A stretch of 64,000 nucleotides of DNA from Candidatus Cloacimonadota bacterium (GCA_018654125.1 JABIME010000102.1:22093-86092), one strand, 5' to 3'; shown: positions 12,676 through 21,410, counted from the stretch's first letter. Numbers and translations are program-made. The notes: generated by a model not told the origin, from the sequence alone.

Positions 12676-12684
12676 TTTTATAAA

Positions 12685-12704
12685 GGGAACACCCCGGTGT
12701 TCCC
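12685..12704 (+). promoter_or_regulatory. GC-rich hairpin immediately before the NusG-paralogue start
   Basis: GGGAACAC (12685-12692) pairs perfectly with GTGTTCCC (12697-12704) around a CCCG loop. The stem ends 7 bp before the ATG at 12712, occupying the place of a ribosome-binding site, and no other Shine-Dalgarno sequence is visible. There is no U-run after it, so it is not a standard terminator. It could control initiation, pause polymerase, or protect the 3' end of the upstream message. Confidence 0.7.
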
Positions 12705-12711
12705 ATAAATT

Positions 12712-13260
12712 ATGGCTACAAATAAACCGATAGAAATTGATGAACTTTTTGGTGATCTTACTCTTGGCGAGGGAGAGCATCAGTGGCTTGTCGTTCATAC
12801 AAAACCACGATGTGAAAAGAAACTCGCTGAATTTTCAAAACAATATGAAATAAATTATTACCTACCATTAATTGATAGTGTACGCGTTTATAAAAACAGA
12901 AAAGTAAAATTTACTAAACCAATGTTTCCGGGTTATGTTTTTGTAAAATGTACTCCAGCTGGGCGAAGACAACTTACAATTACCGGTTATGTTGCATATT
13001 GGCTTCCGGTTATAAATCAAATGGAATTAGTCGGGGATCTTCAACAGATAAATTCAGGGCGTGAACTGGGTATTGAATTTATACGCGCTGAATTTTTGGC
13101 AAAAGGAACAAAAGTAGAAATCACAAAAGGACCATTTGCTGGAATAATTGGCTATGTGGAAGATCAAAAAGATATTAAAGAAGTAATTCTGCAAGTAACA
13201 TTACTACGGCAAGCAGTTTCTGTTTCTGCTAAAGCAGATCAGGTAAGAGTAATAAATTAG
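12712..13260 (+). CDS. NusG-paralogue transcription antitermination protein (RfaH/UpxY-like)
   Basis: The 182-residue protein has an N-terminal NGN domain beginning at WLVVHTKPRCEKK (about 25-37) and containing PMFPGYVFVKC (about 70-80), which contacts RNA polymerase. A C-terminal KOW domain (about 128-182) includes GTKVEITKGPFAGIIGYVED. Such specialised NusG proteins help polymerase through long operons, often for surface polysaccharides. It is shorter in the linker than housekeeping NusG and carries a 23-residue acidic leader. It lies directly after a polysaccharide-precursor dehydrogenase, which fits a polysaccharide role. No canonical ribosome-binding site is seen because a hairpin occupies the position. 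Confidence 0.87.
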   Translation: MATNKPIEIDELFGDLTLGEGEHQWLVVHTKPRCEKKLAEFSKQYEINYYLPLIDSVRVYKNRKVKFTKPMFPGYVFVKCTPAGRRQLTITGYVAYWLPVINQMELVGDLQQINSGRELGIEFIRAEFLAKGTKVEITKGPFAGIIGYVEDQKDIKEVILQVTLLRQAVSVSAKADQVRVIN

Positions 13261-13458
13261 CAACTTAAAAATATACATAATATAACAATTAAATAATACA
13301 TCTACAACCACAAAGAGAAATTTCTTTACAGAAGAATAGCGATATTGAACCTGTACAATAGATATAAATAAGTAGAACTATGAGAAATTATTGAATTAAT
13401 TAAACAGCAAAAAAAGTAAATTTTAAATTTTTTTATCAGAAAAAATTAAGGAGACAAA

Positions 13459-14427
13459 ATGCCGAAAATTGAGGAAATCAATATTAAGCAATTAAAATTA
13501 CCAAAGCGTAAGATCGTTACAGGATTAATCATCCTGGCTGCGGTAATATTTTTTGCAACGGGTTTATATACAGTAAATCCAGAGGAAGTGGGTATTATCC
13601 AAAGATTTGGGAAATACCTTTCAACTACAGAGCCGGGATTACATTTCAAGATCCCATTTGGTGTAGATAATCTTACAAAAGTAAAAGTTAAGCTTGTTTT
13701 TAAGGAAGAGTTTGGATTCAGAACTCTGCAAGCTGGAGTTCGTACAAAATATTCTGCACGAAGCTATAATAATGAAGCAATTATGCTTACAGGTGACTTG
13801 AATATAGCTGATGTTGAATGGATAGTTCAGTATAGGATAAAAGATCCAGTTAACTATTTATTCAATGTTAGGAATGTGGAAGAAACAATGCGTGATGTAT
13901 CTGAATCTGTGATCCGAGAAGTTGTTGGAGACAGAAGTGTTGATGAAGTTATTGTTCTTAATAGGAAAGAAATCGCAGATATATCTGAGATCATGCTCCA
14001 AGAACAGCTTGATGTATATGAATCAGGATTAGAAATTGTTACTATTAATCTGCAGAATGTAAACCCACCTGAAGCTGTTCAACCAGCTTTTAATAATGTT
14101 AACTCTGCAAAGCAAGAAAAAGAAAGAATAATTAATGAAGCTTGGGAAAAGTATAATCAGGTTATTCCAGAAGCAGAAGGTAAAGCAAAGAGAACTATTG
14201 AGGAAGCTGAAGGATACTCAGTTAATAGAGTAAATAGAGCAAATGGTGATGCTAATCGTTTCATCCAAATGTACAATAAATATCGATATTCCAAAACAGT
14301 AACAAAGAAAAGGCTCTATCTGGAAATGATGGAAAAAGTACTTCCGCAAGTTGAAAAGAAATACATTATCGATGATAAAGCCAAAAATGTTTTACCTCTT
14401 TTAAATCTTGGACAGGGAGGTAAATAA
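13459..14427 (+). CDS. hflK: HflK, band-7/SPFH membrane protein modulating FtsH
   Basis: The 322-residue protein has one N-terminal membrane helix (about 22-42, IVTGLIILAAVIFFATGLYT). The SPFH/band-7 domain follows, with VNPEEVGIIQRFGKY (about 44-58), PGLHFKIPFG and the VQYRIKDPVNYLF segment (about 115-127). The C-terminal half is rich in Glu, Ala and Lys, as expected of the coiled-coil region that assembles HflK/HflC cages around FtsH. AAGGAG lies 8 bp before the ATG. hflC begins one base after its stop. The proline-rich N-terminal leader of enterobacterial HflK is absent. Confidence 0.93.
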   Translation: MPKIEEINIKQLKLPKRKIVTGLIILAAVIFFATGLYTVNPEEVGIIQRFGKYLSTTEPGLHFKIPFGVDNLTKVKVKLVFKEEFGFRTLQAGVRTKYSARSYNNEAIMLTGDLNIADVEWIVQYRIKDPVNYLFNVRNVEETMRDVSESVIREVVGDRSVDEVIVLNRKEIADISEIMLQEQLDVYESGLEIVTINLQNVNPPEAVQPAFNNVNSAKQEKERIINEAWEKYNQVIPEAEGKAKRTIEEAEGYSVNRVNRANGDANRFIQMYNKYRYSKTVTKKRLYLEMMEKVLPQVEKKYIIDDKAKNVLPLLNLGQGGK

Positions 14428-14428
14428 A

Positions 14429-15361
14429 ATGAAAATGAAATTAAAATACATTCTGATTTTGTTAGCAGTTATCGTGTTAATCAATGGTTTTTATGTGATT
14501 GATGAAAGGCAGCAAGTTATCATTACTCAATTTGGAAAACCTGTAGGTGAAGCAATTACAGATGCTGGATTGCGTTTGAAAATACCATTTATCCAGAAAG
14601 TTCATTATTTTGATAAAAGAATACTAGAGTGGGATGGTGAAGCTAAGCAGATCCCTACATCCGATAAAAGATATATCTGGATAGATACTTTCTCACGCTG
14701 GCAGATTGTAGATCCATTAAAATTCTATGAAACTACTCGTTACGAAGGTAATGCTCATGGAAGGCTAGATGATATAATTAGTGGTACAACACGTGATGTT
14801 ATCAGTTCTAACAGATTATTGGAAATCGTGAGAAGCTCTAATAGAGAAATGATGTTCACTTCTGAATATACAGATAGTAAACTAGAAGACGAGATCTTGG
14901 AAGAGATTGTTAATGGACGTCAGATCATAGCAGATTCAATTTTTGCAGTTTCAAAAGTGAAAGTTGCTGAATACGGCATTAATTTGATCGATGTTCGAAT
15001 AAAGAGATTGAATTATAATCAGGAAGTGCAAACAAAAGTATTTGAAAGAATGATCTCTGAAAGAAATAAAATTGCTGCAAAATATCTTTCTGAAGGTAAG
15101 GGAAATTCTTCTGAGATATTGGGTAAAATGCAGAGAGAATTAGATCAAATACAATCTGAAGCTTATCAGAAAGCTCAGGAAATTAAGGGTAAAGCAGATG
15201 CTCAGGCGATCAATATTTATGCAAATGCTTACAATAAAGACCCAGAATTCTATGAATTCCTAAAAACATTAGAAACTTATGAAAAAACTATAGATGCAAA
15301 AAATACTCTTATAATGACTACCGACAGTGAATACTATAAGTTTCTTAAGAAAATGAAATAA
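14429..15361 (+). CDS. hflC: HflC, band-7/SPFH partner of HflK
   Basis: This 310-residue protein has an N-terminal helix (about 5-22, LKYILILLAVIVLINGFY), then the SPFH domain with IDERQQVIITQFGKPVG (about 23-39), RWQIVDPLKFYET (about 89-101) and a C-terminal helical region containing SEGKGNSSEILGKM. The last part includes the conserved DPEFYEFLKTLETYEK segment seen in HflC. The start is ATG 14429, which has GGGAGG (14415-14420) upstream; an in-frame TTG at 14408 lies inside hflK. Its stop codon is directly followed by the tadA ATG, so hflK, hflC and tadA form one operon. Confidence 0.93.
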   Translation: MKMKLKYILILLAVIVLINGFYVIDERQQVIITQFGKPVGEAITDAGLRLKIPFIQKVHYFDKRILEWDGEAKQIPTSDKRYIWIDTFSRWQIVDPLKFYETTRYEGNAHGRLDDIISGTTRDVISSNRLLEIVRSSNREMMFTSEYTDSKLEDEILEEIVNGRQIIADSIFAVSKVKVAEYGINLIDVRIKRLNYNQEVQTKVFERMISERNKIAAKYLSEGKGNSSEILGKMQRELDQIQSEAYQKAQEIKGKADAQAINIYANAYNKDPEFYEFLKTLETYEKTIDAKNTLIMTTDSEYYKFLKKMK

Positions 15362-15817
15362 ATGAAAAAATATCCAGATGAATACTGGATGCAATTAGCA
15401 ATTGATGAAGCTAGATCGGCACTTCAGGAAAATGAAGTGCCGATTGGTGCATTACTGGTAAAGAATAATCGATTAATTGTCTCCGCCCACAACAGAACAA
15501 ATAAAACAAATAGTACGTTAGCTCATGCTGAAAAATTAGTAATTGAAGAGGTAGTAGCTAACGGTGAAAAATTCTTGAATGATTACACTCTTTATGTAAC
15601 TGTCGAGCCATGCTTGATGTGTGCAGGAACTATAATTTGGTCACGAGTTGGAAGAGTTGTCTTTGGCTGTTTTGATAAAAAAGCAGGAGCAGCTGGCTCG
15701 ATCTATAATGCATTGTTAGATAAGAATATGAATCACAATCCAGAGTTGGCTTCCGGTGTTTGTGAAGAAGAATGTTCCAATTTAATAAAGAACTTTTTTA
15801 GAAGTAAACGAAAATAG
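15362..15817 (+). CDS. tadA: tRNA-specific adenosine deaminase TadA
   Basis: This 151-residue zinc enzyme converts A34 of tRNA-Arg(ACG) to inosine. The catalytic zinc motif is complete: H55-A-E57 for the first ligand and proton shuttle, and PCLMC (C84, C87) for the two cysteines. The EVPIGALLV and FGCFDKKAGAAGS segments are typical of TadA rather than of cytidine deaminases. It starts immediately after the hflC stop, and the tRNA-Ser gene follows within 8 bp of its stop. Confidence 0.95.
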   Translation: MKKYPDEYWMQLAIDEARSALQENEVPIGALLVKNNRLIVSAHNRTNKTNSTLAHAEKLVIEEVVANGEKFLNDYTLYVTVEPCLMCAGTIIWSRVGRVVFGCFDKKAGAAGSIYNALLDKNMNHNPELASGVCEEECSNLIKNFFRSKRK

Positions 15818-15824
15818 AAAATTC

Positions 15825-15914
15825 GGAGAGTTGCCGGAGCGGTTGAACGGGGCGGTCTCGAAAACCGTTGTGGGTTTACGCCTACCCAGGGTTCGAATCC
15901 CTGACTCTCCGCCA
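15825..15914 (+). tRNA. tRNA-Ser(CGA)
   Basis: A 90-nt class II tRNA with encoded CCA. The 7-bp acceptor GGAGAGT pairs with ACTCTCC, followed by discriminator G and CCA at 15912-15914. The anticodon loop CTCGAAA gives anticodon CGA (codon UCG). The long variable arm (TGTGGGTTTACGCCTACC region) and the TTCGAAT T-loop are as expected for tRNA-Ser, and the D-arm GCCGGAGCGG fits too. Confidence 0.97.
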
Positions 15915-16110
15915 ATAAATCTGCTTTCGAAGAAAACGATTTTAAAACAAAATTTAGCTTTGTGTAGCAAAACACATCGGTTTTTATTAGAAATTACAAC
16001 TATTATTTATAATCTTGTACATTTTAACTTGCCAAACAATAATGCATTAAAAATCATTACATAAGAAACTAAAGAATAACCAAAATTTAATAAAGAAGTA
16101 GGAGGTGGTT

Positions 16111-16773
16111 ATGAAAAAATTATTAGGATTACTATTCGTTCTTATGTTATTTATAACCGGATGTACAGATGATGGGATTTTAAGAATAACCAGTAATTCC
16201 AGTGAAGATGTATGGTATCAATTAAATTACGGTACAACAACGTGGTTATCATCAGGAACATCTGATTCTCATTCTTGGAACTTGAGTTCAAGTATGTTTG
16301 GAGAGGAAGATAAGAATATAACAGTAACTTATGGTGGGGGAGAATGGTTCTGGTATGATACTTACGAAGTGGATAAAACTATAAAACCCGGTAAAATATC
16401 AAATGTTCAAATTATTGGTGATTGTGGAGAAATTGAAATTGTAAACAATACTTCAGAAACCAGTATTTGGTATGTTTATATATCACCAAGTTCAAGTTCA
16501 GATTGGGGAAATGATCTTTTGGGAACGCTTATATTATACCCTGGATATTATATGTCTTGGATAGCTACAACTGGATATTGGGATATAAAATTTGTAGATG
16601 AGAATGGTTATGATTATACATTCATGAATGAACTGATAAGTCCGGAAACAACTAACACATACACATTTTTAGATAACTTGAATAGATCTTCAGATTCTAT
16701 AAAAGAGAAAATGATTAACTCACAGAAATATTCGGATAGATCAGAAGGAAAAGTAAGAAGAAAATTGGACTAA
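16111..16773 (+). CDS. Putative lipoprotein with two related beta-rich halves
   Basis: The 220-residue product begins with a lipoprotein signal (MKKLLGLLFVLMLFITGC), so the mature protein would start at Cys18 and be lipid-anchored in the envelope. The rest is rich in Ser, Thr, Trp and Tyr. Two segments look related: ITSNSSEDVWYQLNYG near the N-terminus and IVNNTSETSIWYVYISPS in the middle, suggesting a duplicated small beta domain. I do not recognise a function. GGAGG lies just upstream; ATG 16111 is preferred over the GTG at 16105, which lies within that ribosome-binding site. It is monocistronic and ends at a strong terminator. Confidence 0.85.
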   Translation: MKKLLGLLFVLMLFITGCTDDGILRITSNSSEDVWYQLNYGTTTWLSSGTSDSHSWNLSSSMFGEEDKNITVTYGGGEWFWYDTYEVDKTIKPGKISNVQIIGDCGEIEIVNNTSETSIWYVYISPSSSSDWGNDLLGTLILYPGYYMSWIATTGYWDIKFVDENGYDYTFMNELISPETTNTYTFLDNLNRSSDSIKEKMINSQKYSDRSEGKVRRKLD

Positions 16774-16781
16774 TATACAAT

Positions 16782-16811
16782 AAAAAACGGCGGAATTCTC
16801 CGCCGTTTTTT
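16782..16811. terminator. Bidirectional terminator between lipoprotein and methyltransferase genes
   Basis: ACGGCGGA (16787-16794) pairs with TCCGCCGT (16799-16806) with a 4-nt loop, extended by five A-T pairs on each side, so it has a T-run in both directions. It separates convergent genes. Confidence 0.92.
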
Positions 16812-16821
16812 ATTCAACTAT

Positions 16822-17529
16822 TTATTTTATTCCAACAACAAATAATGAAGATGCCGAAGCAAAACCATTTGCTTCGATATGTGCTCTAATTTTCTCACCT
16901 TCGATTTTCATTGCTTCTAATTCATCTTTTCCCTCAAGTTGCTTAAGTCCAATATCAATTAGATTTACCCTCTCTTGTATCATCTTTGCATCTTTTGGAT
17001 CAGGAATTGGCCAGTAGTAATCTATAACTTCGAAATTAGATAAGTCTAAATTAATAATTATCTCTTTAATTTTACTTTTTGTAAAAGTATCATCATGATA
17101 TCTTCCTGAGATAACATCAATTTTTGCAAACCAGTGATGAAGCAGTACATGAGACATTTGAGCCTCAGTTTGATCATCACAATACATCTCATTAACTATG
17201 AAATTACCACCATCTCGTAAAACACTTTTCATCTCTACTAATATTTTATCCATATTAGAAAGATGATGCAGAGAATTAGATATGCAAACCGTATCAAAAG
17301 AGTTATCATCAAATGGTAGATCATCTGCATTAGCTTTTACAAAATCTATTTCAATATCTTTAAAGTGTTCCTTAATAAAATCACCCGAACGTTGTTCAAT
17401 ATCATTTGCTGTTAATTTGCTAAAGCTTTTAAATTCCTTGATTATGTGTATGAATTCCCCTCGTCCGCTACCAATATCAAGAACACTTCCACCATCAATT
17501 GTTTTTAATTTCTTCTCTAAGTTTTCCAT
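16822..17529 (-). CDS. Class I SAM-dependent methyltransferase
   Basis: This 235-residue protein has the SAM-binding motif VLDIGSGRGEF (about 16-26), an acidic loop at NDIEQR (about 42-47), motif II-like NSFDTVCISNSLHHL (about 77-91) and the post-motif LRDGGNFIVNEM (about 104-115). It belongs to the Methyltransf_11-type small-molecule or lipid methyltransferases. The substrate cannot be told. Its ATG is one base from the stop of the TolC-like gene, and its ribosome-binding site (AGGAAAA) lies inside the end of that gene, so the two form one operon. Confidence 0.88.
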   Translation of the reverse strand: MENLEKKLKTIDGGSVLDIGSGRGEFIHIIKEFKSFSKLTANDIEQRSGDFIKEHFKDIEIDFVKANADDLPFDDNSFDTVCISNSLHHLSNMDKILVEMKSVLRDGGNFIVNEMYCDDQTEAQMSHVLLHHWFAKIDVISGRYHDDTFTKSKIKEIIINLDLSNFEVIDYYWPIPDPKDAKMIQERVNLIDIGLKQLEGKDELEAMKIEGEKIRAHIEANGFASASSLFVVGIK

Positions 17530-17530
17530 G

Positions 17531-18766
17531 CTACCATTTTCCTAAAATTTTATTTGATAGGAACAAATTGATCTCTTCCTGTTTTTTTAGTAGATTAAAG
17601 TTATTACTCATATTAGATATTTTCGAATTCTGAAATTCAATTTTAGAGCGATCCAGATCAAGAAGACTAATCATTCCATGTTTGTAATGCTCTTGAGCCA
17701 TTTGTAAATTCTTCTCTGCAAGTTCTAATTTGTCTGCATATAACTTCTGTGATTGTTTAATTGTTTCAAGATCAGAAAGAAGAATTTGTAGATCAAACTC
17801 ATTGTCTTTTGCTGTTAATTTAACATCTAGTTCCAGAAGTTTATGATTCCTTTTGGATTGAAGATACTGCTCTCTGGTATCTAATAGATTGAAAATATTG
17901 TAGCTTGCATTTAGTACAAGAGTGTTTGTACCTCTATAATAAGTTCCAAAATCATAGATATCATCTTGATCTCTGTGATATAATGAATATGATAAAGAAA
18001 TTGATGGTAAAAAATTCATAACTTGTTGGAACAACATAGTTTTACTGAGTTTTAAATTTACTTGTTTCTGTTTGAATGCAATATTAGTTTTAAATGTAGC
18101 TTCTTCTATTGTTACATCAATGTTTGGTGAAGAAAATTCAAATCCTTCATCATCCAAATTTAAATATGAAAAAAGGGATTTTCTAAGTTTATTAAGATTA
18201 TTTACCGCTTCATTCACAGCTATTTCATAATCTATAAGAGATATTTTACTTTGTTGTAATTCTAAGGTGGATTTATCTCCAGTTTCAAATTGGATTTTTA
18301 CCTGTTCACTAATCTTCTGCTGCAACACCGAGTTCTCCTTTTGAATCTCTAGGTTTGTTTGTGCTTCCAAAACAGAAAGATATTTAATGAAAACAGTGTA
18401 AGCGATAAGTTTTCTCCTACTTTCTAAAGATAGATCAGCATTTGTTTTATTCAATATGGAAGTTCTCACATCATAATAACTTGGTTCATTTAAGCTGAAT
18501 CCCTTAGTTAATAGTAGTGAAGCACTTTCCTCCCAATCTGGATTTGTATCATAATTCTTGGAGCGTGCTGCAGAAATATTAACAGAAGGTAAAACTCTTA
18601 TCCAACTAGATCGCAGATCACTTGCAGCATTTAGATTGTTCACCTCTTCCTGTTTTATGTCAAATGAGTTTTCAAGCCCGACCTCTATTAAATCTTCAAG
18701 TATATATTCTTCGGTAAAGATTAAGATTGGTATGAGCAATATTATAATTAATACAATTCGTTTCAT
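17531..18766 (-). CDS. TolC-like outer-membrane efflux protein
   Basis: The 411-residue product has a signal peptide (MKRIVLIIILLIPILIFTEE) and two long alpha-helical halves with the TolC-type repeat: LEDLIEVGLENSFDIKQEE near the N-terminus, and LAEKNLQMAQEHYKHGMISLLDLDRSK near the C-terminus (about 360-385). It would form a trimeric channel in the outer membrane working with inner-membrane transporters. It ends in NKILGKW, almost the same as the NLILGKW end of the paralogue at 23904-25157. GAGGAG precedes the ATG. The permease array nearby is a likely partner, but no periplasmic adaptor protein is encoded in the window. Confidence 0.9.
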   Translation of the reverse strand: MKRIVLIIILLIPILIFTEEYILEDLIEVGLENSFDIKQEEVNNLNAASDLRSSWIRVLPSVNISAARSKNYDTNPDWEESASLLLTKGFSLNEPSYYDVRTSILNKTNADLSLESRRKLIAYTVFIKYLSVLEAQTNLEIQKENSVLQQKISEQVKIQFETGDKSTLELQQSKISLIDYEIAVNEAVNNLNKLRKSLFSYLNLDDEGFEFSSPNIDVTIEEATFKTNIAFKQKQVNLKLSKTMLFQQVMNFLPSISLSYSLYHRDQDDIYDFGTYYRGTNTLVLNASYNIFNLLDTREQYLQSKRNHKLLELDVKLTAKDNEFDLQILLSDLETIKQSQKLYADKLELAEKNLQMAQEHYKHGMISLLDLDRSKIEFQNSKISNMSNNFNLLKKQEEINLFLSNKILGKW

Positions 18767-18999
18767 TATATCTCCTCAAAATTTATTAGATTAATTATCG
18801 GCAAGATTCATAAGCAGAAGAAAACAGGCAATATTTTTTTTCCTAACCAGAATTACCAATTCAAAATAGTTGTTTATTTATTATTTTAATATAAATTAAC
18901 AATAATTTATTTGACTTATATAACTAAATGAATAAATAAATTGTAACTTAAAATATTGAATTGCGTTACAATATGTAGATTACGGAGAGGGAATTAGTT

Positions 19000-19542
19000 T
19001 TGGATAGAGAAAGAGAAATGATACTCAATGCCAAAAAAGATATCAACCAGTTTGATTATCTTTATAGCAAGTATTATCCAAAGATCAATAGTTTTATATT
19101 TCATAGAGTGAAAGAAGAATCTGTGCGTAACGAGATCGTTTCTAACGTTTTCTTTAAAGCAATGAAGAAATTAGCTATATTCCGATTTTATGATTCACGG
19201 AATTGTGGTTTCTCATCTTGGCTATACCGCATTGCTTTAAGTGAATTAAGTCAATACTTTTACGAGAGGAAACGTGAGAAGAGAATTCAAGACAATTTTG
19301 AATGGAATTTACCGATTGGTAAAACTATTGAAATTGAATTTTCTATAGTTGAGAAATTCATGGAAGAGCTTAAACGAGATGAGCAGAATCTGATCTCTTT
19401 GCGGTTTTATGAAAAACTAAGTTATGCAGAAATTGGTGAAATATTAAAGAAAAAAGAAGGTGCTGTGAAGGTTCAAACACACCGACTTCTAAAGAAATTA
19501 CGAGAAAGAATTGAGAAGGAGATCGATCATGAAAGATCTTGA
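19000..19542 (+). CDS. ECF-type RNA polymerase sigma factor
   Basis: This 180-residue sigma-70-family factor has region 2 (about 17-85, with DYLYSKYYPKINSFIF and FSSWLYRIALSELSQY) and region 4 (about 120-172), whose helix-turn-helix is SYAEIGEILKKKEGAVKVQ. Region 3 is absent, as in ECF factors. The start is a TTG, chosen because GGAGAGGG lies 9 bp upstream; an ATG at 19018 would cut into the conserved N-terminal helix. It overlaps the next gene by 14 bp, so the two are translationally coupled in the manner of sigma/anti-sigma pairs. Confidence 0.92.
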   Translation: MDREREMILNAKKDINQFDYLYSKYYPKINSFIFHRVKEESVRNEIVSNVFFKAMKKLAIFRFYDSRNCGFSSWLYRIALSELSQYFYERKREKRIQDNFEWNLPIGKTIEIEFSIVEKFMEELKRDEQNLISLRFYEKLSYAEIGEILKKKEGAVKVQTHRLLKKLRERIEKEIDHERS

Positions 19543-20038
19543 GAATAAATTATTATCTATGAGCGTTCCAAAAATTGAGAATGACCAATTTGAACAGGTT
19601 TTAAGAAATAAGCTAGTTAATAAGTATCACAGTAGAGAGACAGAATATGTAAAAAAATTCCGTTATTCAGTCGCTTTTGCAAGCATTTTGTTTGTAGTAT
19701 TAATATCTGTCATCATCTTCCCAGAAATTGGTATTAGGGCAAATGAAGTCGCTTTTAAAAAAGAAGCTGAACAATTAATTGAAAATGCAAATGGGAACAG
19801 AAATGCAAATTATTCGGATGATGAATTTTTCGAAAATTTTGCTGAGAATAACGATAAATTCCATTATACATCTATTTACAATCCAAATTTAAAGAACAGG
19901 ATCGATCCAGAAGAATATAGAGAAGATAAGACTTACATAATTCGGAAATATGTATCCCGGGATTCACAAGCTGTAATGATAATTTCTGAATTTGATAAGC
20001 CTGAGAGAAAAAAACAACTGCGTGAAGTCAGCTTTTAA
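19529..20038 (+). CDS. Putative membrane-bound anti-sigma factor or sigma-linked envelope protein
   Basis: This 169-residue protein has a cytoplasmic N-terminus of about 40 residues, one membrane helix (about 44-64, SVAFASILFVVLISVIIFP) and a periplasmic domain of about 105 residues. That topology, together with the 14-bp overlap with the ECF sigma gene, is the usual arrangement of an anti-sigma factor that holds the sigma at the membrane. No zinc-binding HxxxCxxC motif of the ZAS class is present, so the assignment is by position and topology. ATG 19529 is preferred to an upstream ATG at 19511 because GAAGGAG lies just before it. Confidence 0.65.
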   Translation: MKDLENKLLSMSVPKIENDQFEQVLRNKLVNKYHSRETEYVKKFRYSVAFASILFVVLISVIIFPEIGIRANEVAFKKEAEQLIENANGNRNANYSDDEFFENFAENNDKFHYTSIYNPNLKNRIDPEEYREDKTYIIRKYVSRDSQAVMIISEFDKPERKKQLREVSF

Positions 20039-20082
20039 GTGAAATAATTAATTTTAAATATTGAAGGTTTCTTGGAGGAAAA

Positions 20083-21348
20083 ATGAAAAAAATATTAGTG
20101 ATTGTATTAATAGGTATGATGCTAATCAGTATTCCACTTTTTGCAAAATCAAAGGTAAGAATGGGAGTTGTATTAGGTGAGAAAACAAATGAGCAGTATG
20201 GTATTCTAATAAAAAAAGTAACAAAAGAGAGTCCTGCAGAAAAAGCTGGTTTAATAGCAAAAGACTTGCTCTTGGAAATTGATGGAGATAAGGTTTATAC
20301 TATCGATCAACTAACTAAGATGTTATCATATTTTGAGCCAGAGCAGAAGATAAAAATTACTTACAAGAGAGGTGAAAAAACTGATACTTGCAATTTAATA
20401 TTGGAAGAACGTAAAGTACCGGAAATTCCTAAAAGAACATATATGGGGGTTTTCTTAAAGGATCTAAATGATAAAGTAAAACAGAAATTAAAACTTAAAG
20501 AAGATCATGGGATAATGATTAGCGAAGTTGTGGAAGATTCTCCCGCTGATAAAGCAGGATTAAAAGGTAAAGACATTCTTCTAAAATTTGCTAAAGAGAA
20601 GATCTATACTACAAAACAATTATTAAAAATGTTGAAAAACTTTAAGCCCGATGATGAAATAGCTCTAGAAATTTTCAGGGGTAAGAAAACTAAAAAACTC
20701 AAGATGATCTTAGGAGAAAAGGAAGATAAAGTTTACTATTCAGGAATTAATACTTCACATAATATTTTTAATATACCTGAGAATGTTCTATTTTATCAAT
20801 ATGATCTTCCCGATCATAATAAATGGATTGGTGTAAGATTAAATATAAAGACAGATAAAACTGAGAAAGATGGAAAGAAAATTATAACTAAAGAGAAGAA
20901 GATAACAGAAGTTATAAAAGGAACACCAGCAGAAAAAGCAGGACTACAAAAAGGCGATATTATCATTGCTGTAGAAAGTGATGAAGATTTAGATATTGGA
21001 GAAGCTCTTGAAGACAAAAAGGCTGGAGATGAGATTACCTTAACTATAGAAAGAGATGGAAAAGTACAGGATATTGTTGTTGGAATTGATAAGCGAAAAA
21101 GTACTAAAACTGATGAGAATGTAAAAGTTACAATTGATGATGGAGAAATAAAAATCTTAGTAAATGGTGTAGAAAAAAGCTTAGGTGATCTTGAATACCT
21201 TCGTGAAGGGTTAGATGAAATAGAGATTATCAATGACATTAAATTAGATGCACTTGATGATGTTTATGAAGAATTGGAGAAAGTAAAAGAAGAGCTGGAA
21301 GATATAGATATAAACATAGAAATATCTGATACAGAAAGTGAACTCTAA
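20083..21348 (+). CDS. Periplasmic triple-PDZ-domain protein
   Basis: The 421-residue protein has a signal peptide (about 1-21, ending LFAKS) and three PDZ domains at about 30-110, 118-208 and 245-335. Each shows the ESPAEKAGL-type loop (SPAEKAGL, SPADKAGL, TPAEKAGL) followed by the D-x-L/I strand. The C-terminus (about 365-421) is an acidic, probably coiled-coil tail (LDDVYEELEKVKEELED). No protease catalytic triad is present, unlike DegP/DegS. Lying 44 bp after the ECF sigma and its membrane partner, it may sense or scaffold misfolded envelope proteins for that pathway. That role is inference. The gene ends at a strong terminator. Confidence 0.85.
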   Translation: MKKILVIVLIGMMLISIPLFAKSKVRMGVVLGEKTNEQYGILIKKVTKESPAEKAGLIAKDLLLEIDGDKVYTIDQLTKMLSYFEPEQKIKITYKRGEKTDTCNLILEERKVPEIPKRTYMGVFLKDLNDKVKQKLKLKEDHGIMISEVVEDSPADKAGLKGKDILLKFAKEKIYTTKQLLKMLKNFKPDDEIALEIFRGKKTKKLKMILGEKEDKVYYSGINTSHNIFNIPENVLFYQYDLPDHNKWIGVRLNIKTDKTEKDGKKIITKEKKITEVIKGTPAEKAGLQKGDIIIAVESDEDLDIGEALEDKKAGDEITLTIERDGKVQDIVVGIDKRKSTKTDENVKVTIDDGEIKILVNGVEKSLGDLEYLREGLDEIEIINDIKLDALDDVYEELEKVKEELEDIDINIEISDTESEL

Positions 21349-21374
21349 TATCCTCCCTAAAGGTTATTAGCAAA

Positions 21375-21410
21375 AAATAAAGACCCTTGAATATTTAAGG
21401 GTCTTTATTT
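21375..21410. terminator. Bidirectional terminator between PDZ and AMMECR1 genes
   Basis: A perfect 14-bp stem (21375-21388 with 21397-21410) contains AAGACCCTT / AAGGGTCTT and flanking A-T pairs, with an 8-nt loop. It lies between convergent genes and has T-runs on both strands. Confidence 0.93.

Noticed and set aside
15733..16064. Open frames on both strands over the tRNA-Ser gene, reading like conserved peptides (MPERLNGAVSKTVVG and ESGIRTLGRR-type)
   Set aside because: These are the well-known spurious translations of a tRNA gene and its antisense; the tRNA fold explains the conservation.
18815..18850. Possible sigma-54 promoter upstream of the first TolC-like gene (GGCAA and TTCC blocks)
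   Set aside because: The spacing between the GC and CC blocks is 12 bases rather than 10 and there are no GTYC-N6-GRAC dyads upstream.
18900..18985. A promoter for the ECF sigma gene from TTGACT, TATAAC and TACAAT-like words
   Set aside because: The DNA is very AT-rich and no pair of boxes has convincing spacing, so I did not call one.
20814..21239. 141-residue minus-strand open frame with serine-rich composition
   Set aside because: It is the antisense shadow of the third PDZ domain and its tail.
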